The position numbers and the translations under genes are program-made. A stretch of 64,000 nt of DNA from Halomontanus rarus (GTDB lineage: Archaea > Halobacteriota > Halobacteria > Halobacteriales > Natrialbaceae), in NCBI RefSeq assembly GCF_029338335.1, contig NZ_CP119796.1; one strand, 5' to 3'. Positions 34,232 through 43,580 of this stretch are shown piece after piece. The first letter of the stretch is position 1. Every line of letters starts with the position of its first letter. Under the pieces are notes generated by a model. The model made no database searches. It was not told the DNA's origin and saw only the letters and a list, made by a program, of their open reading frames with translations.

Positions 34232-35449
34232 CTATCGACTGACTCGGACGCTCGAGTACTCTCTCGCTGTTGCACCGCTCGACGTGGACGCCGGTTCCCC
34301 ACAGGTCAAGAGGGTGAAAGAAAACGTCGATCCGGTGCCGGGCTCCGAGTCGACCCAGATGTCGCCGTCGTGACGTTCGACGATCCGTTCGCACAGCGCT
34401 AATCCGATTCCCGAACCGGGTCGTTCCTCGATCGAGTGAAGCCGCTGAAAGATGCCGAAGATACGGTCCGCATCGTCTGGGTCGATTCCGATCCCCTCGT
34501 CGTGAACCGAGATCGTCCACTCGTCTCCCGCCTGTTCTGCTGACACGTGTATCCGCGGGGGTTCGTCGCCGCTGTAATCGATCGCGTTGCTCACGAGGTT
34601 CTGGAAGAGTTGTTGTAATTGCCTCGGGTCGCCTTCGACGGTGGGTAACGGCTCCCGCGTGACCTCGGTATCGGTGTCTTCGATCTTGAACTGCAGGTCG
34701 GTGAGCACGTCCTCGAGTACGGCGTCCAGACCGACGGCGTCGAACGGGTCGCCCTGCGTTTCGACCCGCGAGTATTCGAGTAGTCCGTCGATCATCCCCC
34801 GCATCCGATCGGCGCCGTCGACGGCGAATTCGATGAACTCCGTCCCGTCCTCGTCGAGTTCGTCTCCGTATCGGCGCTCGATCAGTTGCAGATAGTTCGT
34901 CACCATGCGCAGCGGTTCCTGTAAGTCGTGGGAGGCGGCGTAGGCGAACTGTTCTAACCGTTCGTTCGACGTTTCCAGTTGTGTTACCGCGTTTTCGAGG
35001 CGCTCTTCGGTTCGTTTCAGCGTTTCGTTTCGCTCCTCGAGGGCTTTGGCGTGGGTGAGCGCCTGCGCTTCGTTGACGCCGATTCCGAGTCCCGCAATCG
35101 AACCGATCGAGAGCAGGACCGCCTGCGTCCCGAACGTGAATTGGACGTCGACGCCGGGGTGGATAACACGCAGCCCGAGCACGATTCCCATTACGAATAC
35201 GCCACCGACGGTCCACGCGACGATCCGCGGATAAAACGTGGACTCGATGGGAGTGCCCGGGAGCCAGCGTCCGACGTACAGCATGACGAATCCCGGGGCG
35301 CTAAGCAGAATCAAATCGAGAACCGCCTCCAGAAGTCCGCCGCTCGTCGTCAGTTCGCCCACCGATTTGGCGACCGCACCGAGGAGAAGCAAGACGCCCA
35401 GCGCGGGAATGATGCGGTGCCAGTACGTCGTCTCAGCCTGATACCCCAT
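34232..35449 (-). CDS. Membrane-bound sensor histidine kinase
   Basis: 405 residues. Four hydrophobic spans in the first 125 residues (about 12-30, 40-60, 72-95, 105-125) form the sensor region; a coiled coil (about 135-165) leads to HisKA with the H-box AAYAASHDLQEPLRM. HATPase motifs: QNLVSNAIDYS, VHDEGIGIDPDD, GSGIGLALCERIVERHDG. The start is at ATG 35449, inside a CTGATA-CCCCA-TATCAG inverted repeat (35438-35454). A Bat-type regulator gene lies 222 bp upstream on the same strand and may belong to the same response; the direct output partner is unknown. Confidence 0.9.
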   Translation of the reverse strand: MGYQAETTYWHRIIPALGVLLLLGAVAKSVGELTTSGGLLEAVLDLILLSAPGFVMLYVGRWLPGTPIESTFYPRIVAWTVGGVFVMGIVLGLRVIHPGVDVQFTFGTQAVLLSIGSIAGLGIGVNEAQALTHAKALEERNETLKRTEERLENAVTQLETSNERLEQFAYAASHDLQEPLRMVTNYLQLIERRYGDELDEDGTEFIEFAVDGADRMRGMIDGLLEYSRVETQGDPFDAVGLDAVLEDVLTDLQFKIEDTDTEVTREPLPTVEGDPRQLQQLFQNLVSNAIDYSGDEPPRIHVSAEQAGDEWTISVHDEGIGIDPDDADRIFGIFQRLHSIEERPGSGIGLALCERIVERHDGDIWVDSEPGTGSTFSFTLLTCGEPASTSSGATAREYSSVRVSR

Positions 35450-35454
35450 ATCAG
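35438..35454. promoter_or_regulatory. Inverted repeat over the kinase start
   Basis: CTGATA-CCCCA-TATCAG, a perfect 6-bp inverted repeat that includes the ATG of the histidine kinase. Possible operator or translation-control hairpin. Confidence 0.35.
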
Positions 35455-35671
35455 TATCCTCTTCGTGAGGTCGTGGGCCGGGCCCGACGCTGGCGACCGT
35501 CGAGTGCCTCGTGGACGGTGCGACGGTACTGATCTCGCCGCGGCACTCGAGCCGCGGCGATAGCGATAGAAGTCCCCCTCATCGTATCGTATGAAACCGA
35601 CCGACGATGTTCAGGGTGGCTTTTGACTATACAATGCCTTTTTAACTAGCTGGAACGAGGGCGTGGTAATA

Positions 35672-36319
35672 CTACGAGACGTCAGAGAGCGTACTGCCGA
35701 GTATCTGATCGATACCACGGCGGAGTCGGGATGCGACGGCCTGCTGTGTGATTCCGAGTTCGTCGCCGATCTCTTCCATCGTCACGTCACGCGGTGAGTT
35801 GAAGTAGCCGAGATTGTAGGCGAGCACGAGCGCCTCCTGCTGTGGATCGGTCAGCACCGCCTCGGTCTCCGTCTCGATCGGCGTGAGCGCGTGAAGCTTC
35901 GTCAGCGTGATCGGGATGTCTAACTTTCGACACCGCTCCTGAAACGACGCGATATCCCTTCGGTCGTCCGCACGAATATCGAACGTCCACTGCTGATTCG
36001 TGCCGATCGCCTTGATGAGTGGAACTTCCGTCTCCGTCAGCGTACTCAACACGCCGTCGTACTCCAGCGTCCACTCGACGCGCAACAGATACTCGCCCGC
36101 GACGGAATCGACGAGCCGGATATCGACCACTCCCGGATGGTCGGTAAACGCTCCCTCGATATCGTCGACTTCCGTCCCTCGAACCCAGAAGTACGGCACC
36201 ACCACGTCTCGTGCCGGGATAATTCGCTCCAGTTCGATCGTCACCGCCGGCAGCTGTTCGAACACGCTCCCCAGGGGAAACTGATCGGACGGTATCGTAA
36301 ACGTCGCCTCGGTAGCCAT
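35672..36319 (-). CDS. Bat-type helix-turn-helix transcriptional regulator
   Basis: 215 residues. Residues about 5-150 are the GAF/HTH-associated haloarchaeal sensor-like half of Bat (bacterio-opsin activator) homologues; residues 156-210 are the HTH_10 domain (LTDPQQEALVLAYNLGYFN ... VTMEEIGDELGITQQAVASR). Many haloarchaea carry dozens of such regulators, so the target is unknown. A TTTTTAAC patch lies downstream of its stop. The gap of about 600 bp upstream contains a broken DUF2267 gene. Confidence 0.9.
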   Translation of the reverse strand: MATEATFTIPSDQFPLGSVFEQLPAVTIELERIIPARDVVVPYFWVRGTEVDDIEGAFTDHPGVVDIRLVDSVAGEYLLRVEWTLEYDGVLSTLTETEVPLIKAIGTNQQWTFDIRADDRRDIASFQERCRKLDIPITLTKLHALTPIETETEAVLTDPQQEALVLAYNLGYFNSPRDVTMEEIGDELGITQQAVASRLRRGIDQILGSTLSDVS

Positions 36320-36481
36320 GATCCGAACGGTCGTGGTCGGACGGGATAGCTATCACGACTCTCGATCCCTATCTCGATCTCGCACGTTCGCTGACGGGAC
36401 TCGAGTTCCCCGCCTCCTCGTCTTTCGATCCACCTCGTCTTTCGGCAGCAGCGACACCGGAGGTCTCTCTGCAGCAACGAT

Positions 36482-36687
36482 TCAGGAGGATGAGAGTTCG
36501 ATACCGACGACCTTCTCGAGGTGGCGGCCGACCTCGCCGGGCAACTGCGCGCCGAGGTCTCGGCTTTACCGGGCTTGATCCGTCCGCTGAGCGTCTCGAG
36601 GGGCGCTCGAGTCGCGCTCAGTGCGGCCTCCCGGGAGTCGAGCAGTGCACGGTGTTGAACCTCGCCGATGAATTCGTCGTATCGCAT
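36482..36687 (-). pseudogene. Frameshifted and truncated DUF2267 gene
   Basis: The ATG at 36687 opens MRYDEFIGEVQHRALLDSR, followed by AALSATRAPLETLSGRIKPG, which is a good DUF2267 N-terminus. After KAE the frame turns to nonsense, but the neighbouring frame continues the family pattern, DLGAQLPGEVGRHLEKVVG, until TGA at 36482. The gene therefore needs a one-base frameshift near 36545-36555 and ends after about 68 codons, half the normal length of roughly 130-140. I see no second half downstream. A sequencing error could explain the frameshift but not the truncation. Confidence 0.7.
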
Positions 36688-36921
36688 ACACCGGGGTTCC
36701 GGCAACCGAGCAGTTGGGCCTGCACCTTTCGATCGTAAGGGCCTGTACGAACTCGCTGTAGAGCTCTTCTGACGGATGAACTCCTCATCGGCGCGGTCTT
36801 CCTTCGGAACCCCATTTCCACCCGGGCGCATCGGTTGCGAACGACTCGAGAACGGAGATCGCTCGAGCGATCGCGTCTCGTAACCGAAAGACAGTTTTCC
36901 CGGACCGCGCTACCGGAACGC

Positions 36922-38103
36922 ATGCTTTCGATCGCGCTTGCCGGAAAACCCAACGCCGGCAAGTCAACGTTCTACACCGCGGCGACGATGGCCGAGGTGG
37001 ACGTCGCGAACTACCCGTTCACCACCATCGACGCCAACCGCGGCGTCAGCTACGTCCGCACCGAGTGCCCCTGCCTCCAGCGCGACGAACGCTGTACCAG
37101 CGACAACTGCCACGACGGGAAACGCTACGTCCCGATCGAGTTGCTGGACGTCGCCGGCCTCGTTCCGGGTGCCCACGAGGGGAAGGGGCTGGGAAACCAG
37201 TTCCTCGACGAACTCACGAACGCCGACGTGATCGTCAACGTCGTCGACGCCTCCGGCGGGACCAACGAGAAGGGCGAACCAGTCGACATCGGCGCACACG
37301 ACCCGCTCGAGGACATCGACTTCATCGAGGAGGAGATGGACCTGTGGCTCGCGGGGATCGTCGAGAACAACTGGGAGTCCGTCGAACGAAAGTCCCGCTC
37401 ACCCGGCTTCGACATCGACGACGTGCTCGCGGACATGCTCTCGGGTTTCGGAGCCTCACCGACGGCGATCGCGACGATCCTCCGGGACCTCGAGTACCCC
37501 GAGGATCCGATTCAGTGGACCGACGAGCACCGCGAGGCCCTCGCGCGAGACGTCCGCGAGAAGACGAAGCCGATCGTCGTCGCCGCGAACAAGATCGACG
37601 TCGCCCCCGAGGAGAACGTCGAGCGACTGCTCGAGTTGGACAAGCCCGTGATCCCGACGACCGCAGAGGGCGAACTCGCGCTCCGCCGGGCGGCCGAGGG
37701 CGAGCTGGTCGAGTACGATCCGGGCGACACCACCCTCGAGATCACCGGCGACGTCAACGAGAGCCAACGCAGCGCACTCGAGGGGCTGGCCGAGACGATC
37801 GATCGCTGGGACGGCACCGGCGTCCAGGGCGCGTTGAACTACGCCGTGTACGACCTGCTCGAGCACATCACCGCCTACCCCGTCCAGGACGCCTCGAAGT
37901 GGTCCGACGGCAGCGGGAACGTCCTCCCCGACGCCTTCCTCCTCCCCTCGGGGTCGACGCCCGTCGACCTCGCCTACGCCGTCCACTCGGACATCGGCGA
38001 CGGCTACCTCCACGCCGTGGACGCGAAATCCTCGCGAGAGGTCAGCGAGAGCCACCAACTCGAGGAGGGAGACGTGATCAAGATCGTCTCGACGGCGTCG
38101 TAG
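36922..38103 (+). CDS. ychF: YchF/Obg-family GTPase (redox-regulated ATPase type)
   Basis: 393 residues. G1 ALAGKPNAGKST, G3 ELLDVAGLVPGAHEGKGLGNQ, base-recognition AANKIDVA, and a C-terminal TGS domain (PVDLAYAVHSDIGDGYLHAV ... EEGDVIKIVS). The archaeal form carries a Cys cluster between G2 and G3 (ECPCLQRDERCTSDNC) that may bind metal or respond to redox. The protein is ribosome-associated in other organisms. The start is MLSIALAG at 36922; the longer upstream frame is not conserved-looking. Confidence 0.95.
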   Translation: MLSIALAGKPNAGKSTFYTAATMAEVDVANYPFTTIDANRGVSYVRTECPCLQRDERCTSDNCHDGKRYVPIELLDVAGLVPGAHEGKGLGNQFLDELTNADVIVNVVDASGGTNEKGEPVDIGAHDPLEDIDFIEEEMDLWLAGIVENNWESVERKSRSPGFDIDDVLADMLSGFGASPTAIATILRDLEYPEDPIQWTDEHREALARDVREKTKPIVVAANKIDVAPEENVERLLELDKPVIPTTAEGELALRRAAEGELVEYDPGDTTLEITGDVNESQRSALEGLAETIDRWDGTGVQGALNYAVYDLLEHITAYPVQDASKWSDGSGNVLPDAFLLPSGSTPVDLAYAVHSDIGDGYLHAVDAKSSREVSESHQLEEGDVIKIVSTAS

Positions 38104-38108
38104 GCACC

Positions 38109-38162
38109 ATGGCTCGGCGGGTTTCGATCGACGACTGCCAGCCCTGTTGCTGCTCGGTGTGA
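38109..38162 (+). other. Candidate 17-residue Cys-rich micro-ORF after ychF
   Basis: ATG six bases after the ychF stop encodes MARRVSIDDCQPCCCSV and stops at 38162. Four of 17 residues are cysteine. It has no visible own promoter; if translated, it would be by coupling to ychF. Chance is a strong alternative. Confidence 0.15.
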
Positions 38163-38172
38163 GGGGCGCTCG

Positions 38173-38379
38173 TTACCCGTTCCCCCAGTCGACCATCGGA
38201 GCGAGGCCGACACCCCACAGGCTGCCGACGGCGGCGATGCCTGCAATTACTCCCGCGTGCTGGTCGTCGACGCCGAGTACCATCAGCGCCGTTGCGCCGA
38301 CGAGGAAGGTCAGTAGTCCGAGGACGACGCCTGCGAGTGTCGTGAACTCGCCGCTGAGCCGGGAAACTGAGTGTATCAT
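38173..38379 (-). CDS. Small two-span membrane protein
   Basis: 68 residues (MIHSVSRLSGEFTTLAGVV start) with two hydrophobic helices (about 12-34 and 42-60) and an end PMVDWGNG. A clear AT-rich promoter (TTTATC about 20 bp upstream, in a run of A/T) and an inverted repeat cover the start. Function unknown; the pattern is common among haloarchaeal small membrane proteins. Confidence 0.65.
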   Translation of the reverse strand: MIHSVSRLSGEFTTLAGVVLGLLTFLVGATALMVLGVDDQHAGVIAGIAAVGSLWGVGLAPMVDWGNG

Positions 38380-38395
38380 CGTATTAAGATACGAT
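38378..38395. promoter_or_regulatory. Inverted repeat ATCGTAT-TAAG-ATACGAT at the start of the small membrane protein gene
   Basis: Perfect 7-bp arms with a four-base spacer, between the AT-rich box A and the ATG (minus strand). This is where a repressor of a leaderless transcript would bind. Confidence 0.5.
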
Positions 38396-38480
38396 AAATT
38401 AATACTTAGAAGTGTGCATAGAATATTGGGCCTGACTCGGAGAAAGTCGAACGCGGTCGAAGCGTGCAATCCCTCTCGGT

Positions 38481-39347
38481 TCAGACGAATCCTTCGAGCG
38501 GCTCGAACCAGACGGCCGCGACGAGTACGGCGAGAAAGACGTAGGTGCCGCGGATGAGCAACATCGTGGCGAGTTCCGGCTCCGCGCGGCGGGCGGCGAG
38601 GGCGACGGCCCCGAAGGCTACCACGGCGAGGACCGAGGCGGGCGGAAAGATTCGGAGGGCGGCGAAGGCGACGACCACGAGCAGTGCGGTGGCCATCAAT
38701 CCGTAGGCGACGGTGTAGGCGCGGTCGGGGCCGACGACGACCGCGACGGTTCGCTTGGCGATCGACCGATCGTAGTCGTAGTCCTGTGCGTCGTCGATCA
38801 CTTTGATTCCCGAGAGCAAGACGAGGAAGACGATCGCGAAGCCGAGGGGAATCCCCGCGAGCGCGCCGGTCTGGGCGGCGTATCCGCCGAGAATAGACAG
38901 TGCGATCCCCAGCGGGTAGCCGGTCGTCGCCGTCACCGGGTTCGTATCGAGCTGTGGCGCGTGGTGGTAGGCGACCAGCCACGTCGGTACCGTCAGGGCG
39001 ACGGCGACCCAGCCGGCGACGCTCAGAAGAAGTCCACAGCAGACCGCGAACGCGGCCGTCGACGCCGCCAGCCCGAGCCGACAGCCGCGACTGGTCAGCG
39101 GATGGTCGTCGTCCTCGTCGCGGACGTAGAAGTCGACGTAGCCGTCCTTGATGTGGGCCGTGTACACCGCCGAAAACATCGCGAGGACGTGAAGCGTCGC
39201 CGACATCGGATCGACGACGCCGCCGAGTAACGCCCCGAACAGCGAGGCTGCGAGCGGCGGGAGCATGAATACGGGATGGACTTGGGACAGGTACGCCTGC
39301 GACGTCACCGCGATTCCCGATCCACCTCGCGCGAGCGCGAGTTCCAT
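38481..39347 (-). CDS. UbiA-family prenyltransferase
   Basis: 288 residues with about eight to nine hydrophobic spans. The first Asp-rich region reads HIKDGYVDFYVRDEDDDHPLTSRG and the second KVIDDAQDYDYDRSIAKRT; both Mg-diphosphate sites of UbiA enzymes are present, although the usual Asn before the first Asp is replaced. It joins a prenyl chain to a membrane acceptor; candidates in haloarchaea are quinone, ether-lipid or C50 carotenoid (lycopene elongase-like) synthesis. ATG 39347 is chosen, with a TTATA box about 29 bp upstream. Confidence 0.88.
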   Translation of the reverse strand: MELALARGGSGIAVTSQAYLSQVHPVFMLPPLAASLFGALLGGVVDPMSATLHVLAMFSAVYTAHIKDGYVDFYVRDEDDDHPLTSRGCRLGLAASTAAFAVCCGLLLSVAGWVAVALTVPTWLVAYHHAPQLDTNPVTATTGYPLGIALSILGGYAAQTGALAGIPLGFAIVFLVLLSGIKVIDDAQDYDYDRSIAKRTVAVVVGPDRAYTVAYGLMATALLVVVAFAALRIFPPASVLAVVAFGAVALAARRAEPELATMLLIRGTYVFLAVLVAAVWFEPLEGFV

Positions 39348-39551
39348 ATTTCGAGTGACAACGGACTGGAGTATAATACCGGGGCCTCGAGCGCCGCGAC
39401 GTGAGGCGGTAGCGCCTCGAAGTCCCTCTCCCCGCGTTTCGATCGAACCGATTTCGATGGGTCGAGAAGGGCCCGAGAGTAGCCGAACGGCGCCGTTTTT
39501 GTCACCGAATCCACACCTATTTGCCGAGGGACGACGAACGTTCCGGATGCT

Positions 39552-39737
39552 ATGACCGGACGTTTCGACACGCAATCGTCGCTGCTTACCGCGTTCGGGG
39601 TCCTGATCGCCCTCGTTGCTGTCGTCGGCACGCAGGTTCTCGGCTGGGAGTGGGGCACGGGACAACTCGCGCCGACGGTGATCGGTCTCCTCGTCGCCGC
39701 CATCGCCGTGCTCGTGTTCGTCCGCCGCTCGAGTTGA
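39552..39737 (+). CDS. Small two-span membrane protein
   Basis: 61 residues: hydrophobic segments at about 11-31 and 40-57 with a GWEWGTGQLAPT loop, ending VRRSS. Typical haloarchaeal small integral protein of unknown function. A CTATTTG box is about 35 bp upstream. Confidence 0.6.
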   Translation: MTGRFDTQSSLLTAFGVLIALVAVVGTQVLGWEWGTGQLAPTVIGLLVAAIAVLVFVRRSS

Positions 39738-40016
39738 GACGAGTGTGAGGGGAGGCGGGCCCGGACGCAGGACTCCCGCCCGACTCGAGCGACCGCCGGT
39801 CGCTCGATCCCGGCCTCGCGGTCGGAATCCGCCGGACCGTTGCGGGTAGCGTAGGCGTACGCGTTGTCCACAGCGGGGTGTTCTGGGTGTATACTCCCGC
39901 AGATGCGGTGGAAGATCCCCTCATTGCGCCCCGGTGAGCCGTCGTGCTCTCGGCGTTCGAGCGAGTCGTCACACGCCACGCACAGATTCATACGTCGAGT
40001 CGTCCGAAACCCGAAC

Positions 40017-41792
40017 ATGACGGAGACGACCGGTGCCAGAATCGGTGCGGACCTGTTCGTCGACGCCCTCGAGCAGTACGGGGTCGAACACGTGTTCGGC
40101 AATCCGGGGACGACGGAACTCCCGGTGATGAACGCCCTGAGCGGGAGCGACCTCGAGTACGTGCTGGGGCTCCACGAGGATATCGCGGTCGGCGCCGCCG
40201 CCGGCTACGCGACGACGCGGCGGTATCACGCGGACGACGCGACCGAAAGCGAGGGAGCGGTCGACCCCGGCGGATCGGGCGTGAACCCCGTCGGCGTCGT
40301 CAATCTCCATCTCGCGCCGGGGACCGCCCACGGGCTGGGGAACCTCTACGCCGCGATGGTCGCCGGCGCACCCCTCGTCGTGACGGCCGGCAACCACAGT
40401 ACCGACTTTCGTCACGAGGAGCCCGCGCTGTCGGGGGATCTGGTCGACCTCGCGGATCCGTTCACCAAGTGGAGCGCGGAGGTGCTCGACGTCGAGACGC
40501 TGCCCACTATGCTCCGGCGGGCGTTCAGGGTCGCGCTCACCCCGCCGAGGGGTCCCGTCTTCCTCGCGCTCCCGCTGGACGTGACGATGGCGGAAACCGA
40601 CGCGACGCCGGAGCGGCTCGGTCCGATTCCCTCGGCCGGCCGGGGTGACGCCACGCAGATCGACCGCGCGGCCGACCTCCTCGTCGACGCCGACGAACCG
40701 GCGCTGATCGTCGGGGACGGGGTCGCCCGCGCCGGGACCGACGCGATCGACGCGGCCGTCGACTTCGCGGAGGCAGCGGGCTGTCGCGTTCACGGCGAAA
40801 TCCTCGCGAGCGAGGTGAACTTCCCCGGCTCTCACGACCACTGGGTGTCCTACGTTCCGCCCGACGAGGACCTCGCTGCGCGCACGATGGACGCGGACAC
40901 GCTGGTCTTCGTCGGGACCTCGACGAACACGACGCTGGTCAGCCACGACGACGCCCTGGTCGATCCGGAGACGACGTGCATCCACGTCGGCGACGACCCG
41001 TGGGAACTCGGGAAGAACCGGCCCGCCGACGCGGCCGTCATCGGCGATCCCGGCGAGGTACTCGCCGACCTCGCGACGCGGCTCGAGGACCGTCTCGATC
41101 CGGAGACGAGACGGGATCGGCTGGAATCGATCCGCGATTGGCGCGCGAACGTCGACGTCAGTCTCGAGGATACCGTCGGATCGGTCGGCGACGACGAAGG
41201 CGAGTCCGAGCGGGACGGCGGCGAGGCGGACGACGAGGGGGCGCACCCGTCGAAGATCCGCCTCGTCGAGGAACTCCGCGAGACGGTTCCCGATCCGTAC
41301 GTCGTTGACGAGGGAGTCACGTCGAAGTACGCCCTCATGTCGAACTGGCCCTTCGAGGCGCAGGGGTTCGTCTCGAACAAGGGCGGCGGACTGGGATATG
41401 GGCTCCCGGCCGCCGTCGGCGCCGCGATCGCCGAAGCGGAACGCGACGAGCCGCGGAACGTCGTCGGCTTCGTCGGCGACGGCTCGTACCTCTACTACCC
41501 CCACGCCCTCTACACCGCGGCGCGAAACGACGTCGATCTCACGGTCGTCGTCTCCGACAACCAAAATTACCGCATCCTGAAGGACAACATGGAGAAGCAG
41601 TTCGGCGGGGGCGACGACGACCACGAGTTCGTCGGCATGGACTTCGAGCCGTCGGTCGACCTCGTCGCAAACGCCGAAAGTCACGGTGCGGCGGCGGAAC
41701 GGGTCGACGACCCCGACGAGATTAGGCCTGCGATCGAACGCGCAATCGAGCGCGATGGACCGTCCGTCGTCGACGTGCTCGTCCACGACTGA
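40017..41792 (+). CDS. Thiamine-diphosphate enzyme, benzoylformate decarboxylase-like
   Basis: 591 residues of the acetolactate synthase/benzoylformate decarboxylase family. The cofactor-activating Glu is in LGLHEDIAVGAAAGYATT (near 47); the central domain runs about 190-330; the ThDP motif is VGFVGDGSYLYYPHALYTAARNDV with the closing NQNYRILKDN. An acidic insert (about 386-405) lies before the third domain. The family decarboxylates 2-oxo acids; the glyoxylate/benzoylformate-type start HVFGNPGTTELPVMNAL fits benzoylformate or related aryl-oxo-acids, but the substrate is not fixed. ATG at 40017; the open frame upstream is not protein-like. Confidence 0.88.
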   Translation: MTETTGARIGADLFVDALEQYGVEHVFGNPGTTELPVMNALSGSDLEYVLGLHEDIAVGAAAGYATTRRYHADDATESEGAVDPGGSGVNPVGVVNLHLAPGTAHGLGNLYAAMVAGAPLVVTAGNHSTDFRHEEPALSGDLVDLADPFTKWSAEVLDVETLPTMLRRAFRVALTPPRGPVFLALPLDVTMAETDATPERLGPIPSAGRGDATQIDRAADLLVDADEPALIVGDGVARAGTDAIDAAVDFAEAAGCRVHGEILASEVNFPGSHDHWVSYVPPDEDLAARTMDADTLVFVGTSTNTTLVSHDDALVDPETTCIHVGDDPWELGKNRPADAAVIGDPGEVLADLATRLEDRLDPETRRDRLESIRDWRANVDVSLEDTVGSVGDDEGESERDGGEADDEGAHPSKIRLVEELRETVPDPYVVDEGVTSKYALMSNWPFEAQGFVSNKGGGLGYGLPAAVGAAIAEAERDEPRNVVGFVGDGSYLYYPHALYTAARNDVDLTVVVSDNQNYRILKDNMEKQFGGGDDDHEFVGMDFEPSVDLVANAESHGAAAERVDDPDEIRPAIERAIERDGPSVVDVLVHD

Positions 41793-41943
41793 TACGGTCT
41801 CCCGTCGATCAGTCCGGTACAACCGTGACCGACCTGTGGTTGTACCGGTACATCGTCACAGCGAACCGTCCGATCGGTTCGCTCACGACGAGAATCGGGC
41901 GAGAACGGAAACGACCACGGAACTGGCCGTGTGAAACCCCAGT

Positions 41944-42222
41944 ATGACCGACGACGTACTCGACGCGCGAGCCCGCGAACTTCACGCCCACCTCGAGGCG
42001 ACCGCGGAACTGCCGATCGATCGGGAGACGAACCGCTGGCTCGGCGAGGCCGAAGCGGTCGCCCGCGACGCCGCGAGGAGCGACCTCTCGGCGGCGGTCG
42101 TGAGAGAACGGATACGCCACGTCGAGGACCTCCTCTCGGAAGTCGACGGGACCGGCCACGAGGCGGGAAACGAGCACCTCGAGGCTGCGCGAACCCTCTG
42201 TCGGGAGATCGTGAGCGGGTGA
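41944..42222 (+). CDS. Conserved-looking small helical protein
   Basis: 92 residues, nearly all helical and charged (DARARELHAHLEATAELPID; NRWLGEAEAVARDAARSD; VRERIRHVEDLLSEV). No metal site or membrane span. It resembles haloarchaea-specific short proteins of unknown function. The long overlapping frames on both strands are GC-bias shadows. Confidence 0.65.
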   Translation: MTDDVLDARARELHAHLEATAELPIDRETNRWLGEAEAVARDAARSDLSAAVVRERIRHVEDLLSEVDGTGHEAGNEHLEAARTLCREIVSG

Positions 42223-42318
42223 GTGCACCGTCCAGCCTCAATCATCTTTCGGTCCGATTCAGTTTCGGGAGACCGGCGTCACCATTAAGATTCTATCACA
42301 CAATTTATATCGTACCTG

Positions 42319-43536
42319 ATGTCTGTCGAATCTACTCCATGGGGCGAGACCCAGTCGGCGGTCGTTCCGGGCATCTCGGCACCGAGTTCGGTCGCGTGCT
42401 TACGATCGCTCGGCAAACGCGGCATCCGGACCATCGCCGCCTCGAGCGACGAGACGACCCCCGCATTTTCGTCGCGCTACTGCGACGAATCGGTTCTGGT
42501 TCCCTCTCCCCACGACGATCTGGTCGCGTACAAGGACGCGCTGCTCTCGCTCGCGATGCGCCCGGACGTGCTGACGATCATCCCCGTCCGCGAAGAGGAC
42601 GTCTACGTTCTGGCGCGGTATCGCGAGGAGTTCCAAGAACACGTGAGTACCCCCTGGCCGGAGTTCGACACGCTCGCCGGCGTCCAGGATCGGATTCGCC
42701 TCTTCGAGGCCGCAGAGAACGCGGGCGTCGCCGCGCCGGACACCCGGCTGCTCGACGATTCCGTCGAGTGGAACCCGGAGGAAGAGTGGATCGTCAAGGC
42801 GCGCTACTCGATTCTCGGCGACGGCTACGTCGACTGCGAACCCGAGTCGTGCGTCGCCCCGCCGTCGACGAGATACCTGCCGCCGGGAGTCACGCCCGAC
42901 GTGGACGCACTCACCGAGGAGATGGGCCACGTCCCCCTCCTCCAGGAGTTCATGCCGACGACCGACGAGTACGGCTTCTTCGCCCTGTACGACCACGGCG
43001 AGCCGCTGGCGACCTTCCAGCACCGCCAACGTCGGGGCTGGAGCTACGCCGGGGGCCCGAGCGCGTTCCGCGAGTCGGTTCGCATTCCGGACCTCGAGGA
43101 GTCGGGGCTGGCCCTGCTCGACGAACTGGACTGGCACGGGCTCGCGATGATCGAGTTCCTCCGCGACGAGGAGACCGGCGAGTTCAAACTCATGGAGATC
43201 AACCCCCGGTTCTGGTCCTCGCTGCCCTTCTCCGTGCGAGCGGGCGCTGACTTCCCCTACTACTACTGGTTGCTGGCGGCCGGCGAGGAGGATCGGATCG
43301 ATCACGAGTACCGGGCGAACATCGGCGGCCACCTCCTGCGCGGAGAACTCCTCTACCTCCACTCCGTGCTCACCGACGAGGTCGACCTCGTGGAACCGCC
43401 GGCGTTCTCGAGTGCGCTGTCGGACGTCGCGGAGTCGCTGTGGGAACACCCGCGGTTCGACTACTTCCAGACCGACGACGTTCGGCCGTTCATCCGGGAC
43501 ATGCGGAACACGTACGGCGCGTTCCGCGATCAGTAG
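42319..43536 (+). CDS. ATP-grasp carboxylate-amine ligase-like protein
   Basis: 405 residues. The N-terminal 110 residues form a Rossmann-like preATP-grasp domain (SSVACLRSLGKRGIRTIAAS); ATP-grasp follows with EEWIVKARYSILGDGYVD, LLQEFMPTTDEYGFFALYD, and the Mg-binding FKLMEINPRFWSSLPFSV. Similar proteins ligate an amino group to a carboxylate in small-molecule or surface-polymer synthesis. Substrate unknown and no biosynthetic neighbours. CATTAAG about 31-34 bp upstream gives a nearly leaderless transcript. Confidence 0.87.
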   Translation: MSVESTPWGETQSAVVPGISAPSSVACLRSLGKRGIRTIAASSDETTPAFSSRYCDESVLVPSPHDDLVAYKDALLSLAMRPDVLTIIPVREEDVYVLARYREEFQEHVSTPWPEFDTLAGVQDRIRLFEAAENAGVAAPDTRLLDDSVEWNPEEEWIVKARYSILGDGYVDCEPESCVAPPSTRYLPPGVTPDVDALTEEMGHVPLLQEFMPTTDEYGFFALYDHGEPLATFQHRQRRGWSYAGGPSAFRESVRIPDLEESGLALLDELDWHGLAMIEFLRDEETGEFKLMEINPRFWSSLPFSVRAGADFPYYYWLLAAGEEDRIDHEYRANIGGHLLRGELLYLHSVLTDEVDLVEPPAFSSALSDVAESLWEHPRFDYFQTDDVRPFIRDMRNTYGAFRDQ

Positions 43537-43580
43537 GATCGCCGTTTCGTCGCCTCGTTCGCAGTCGAGCCGTTCCAGCC

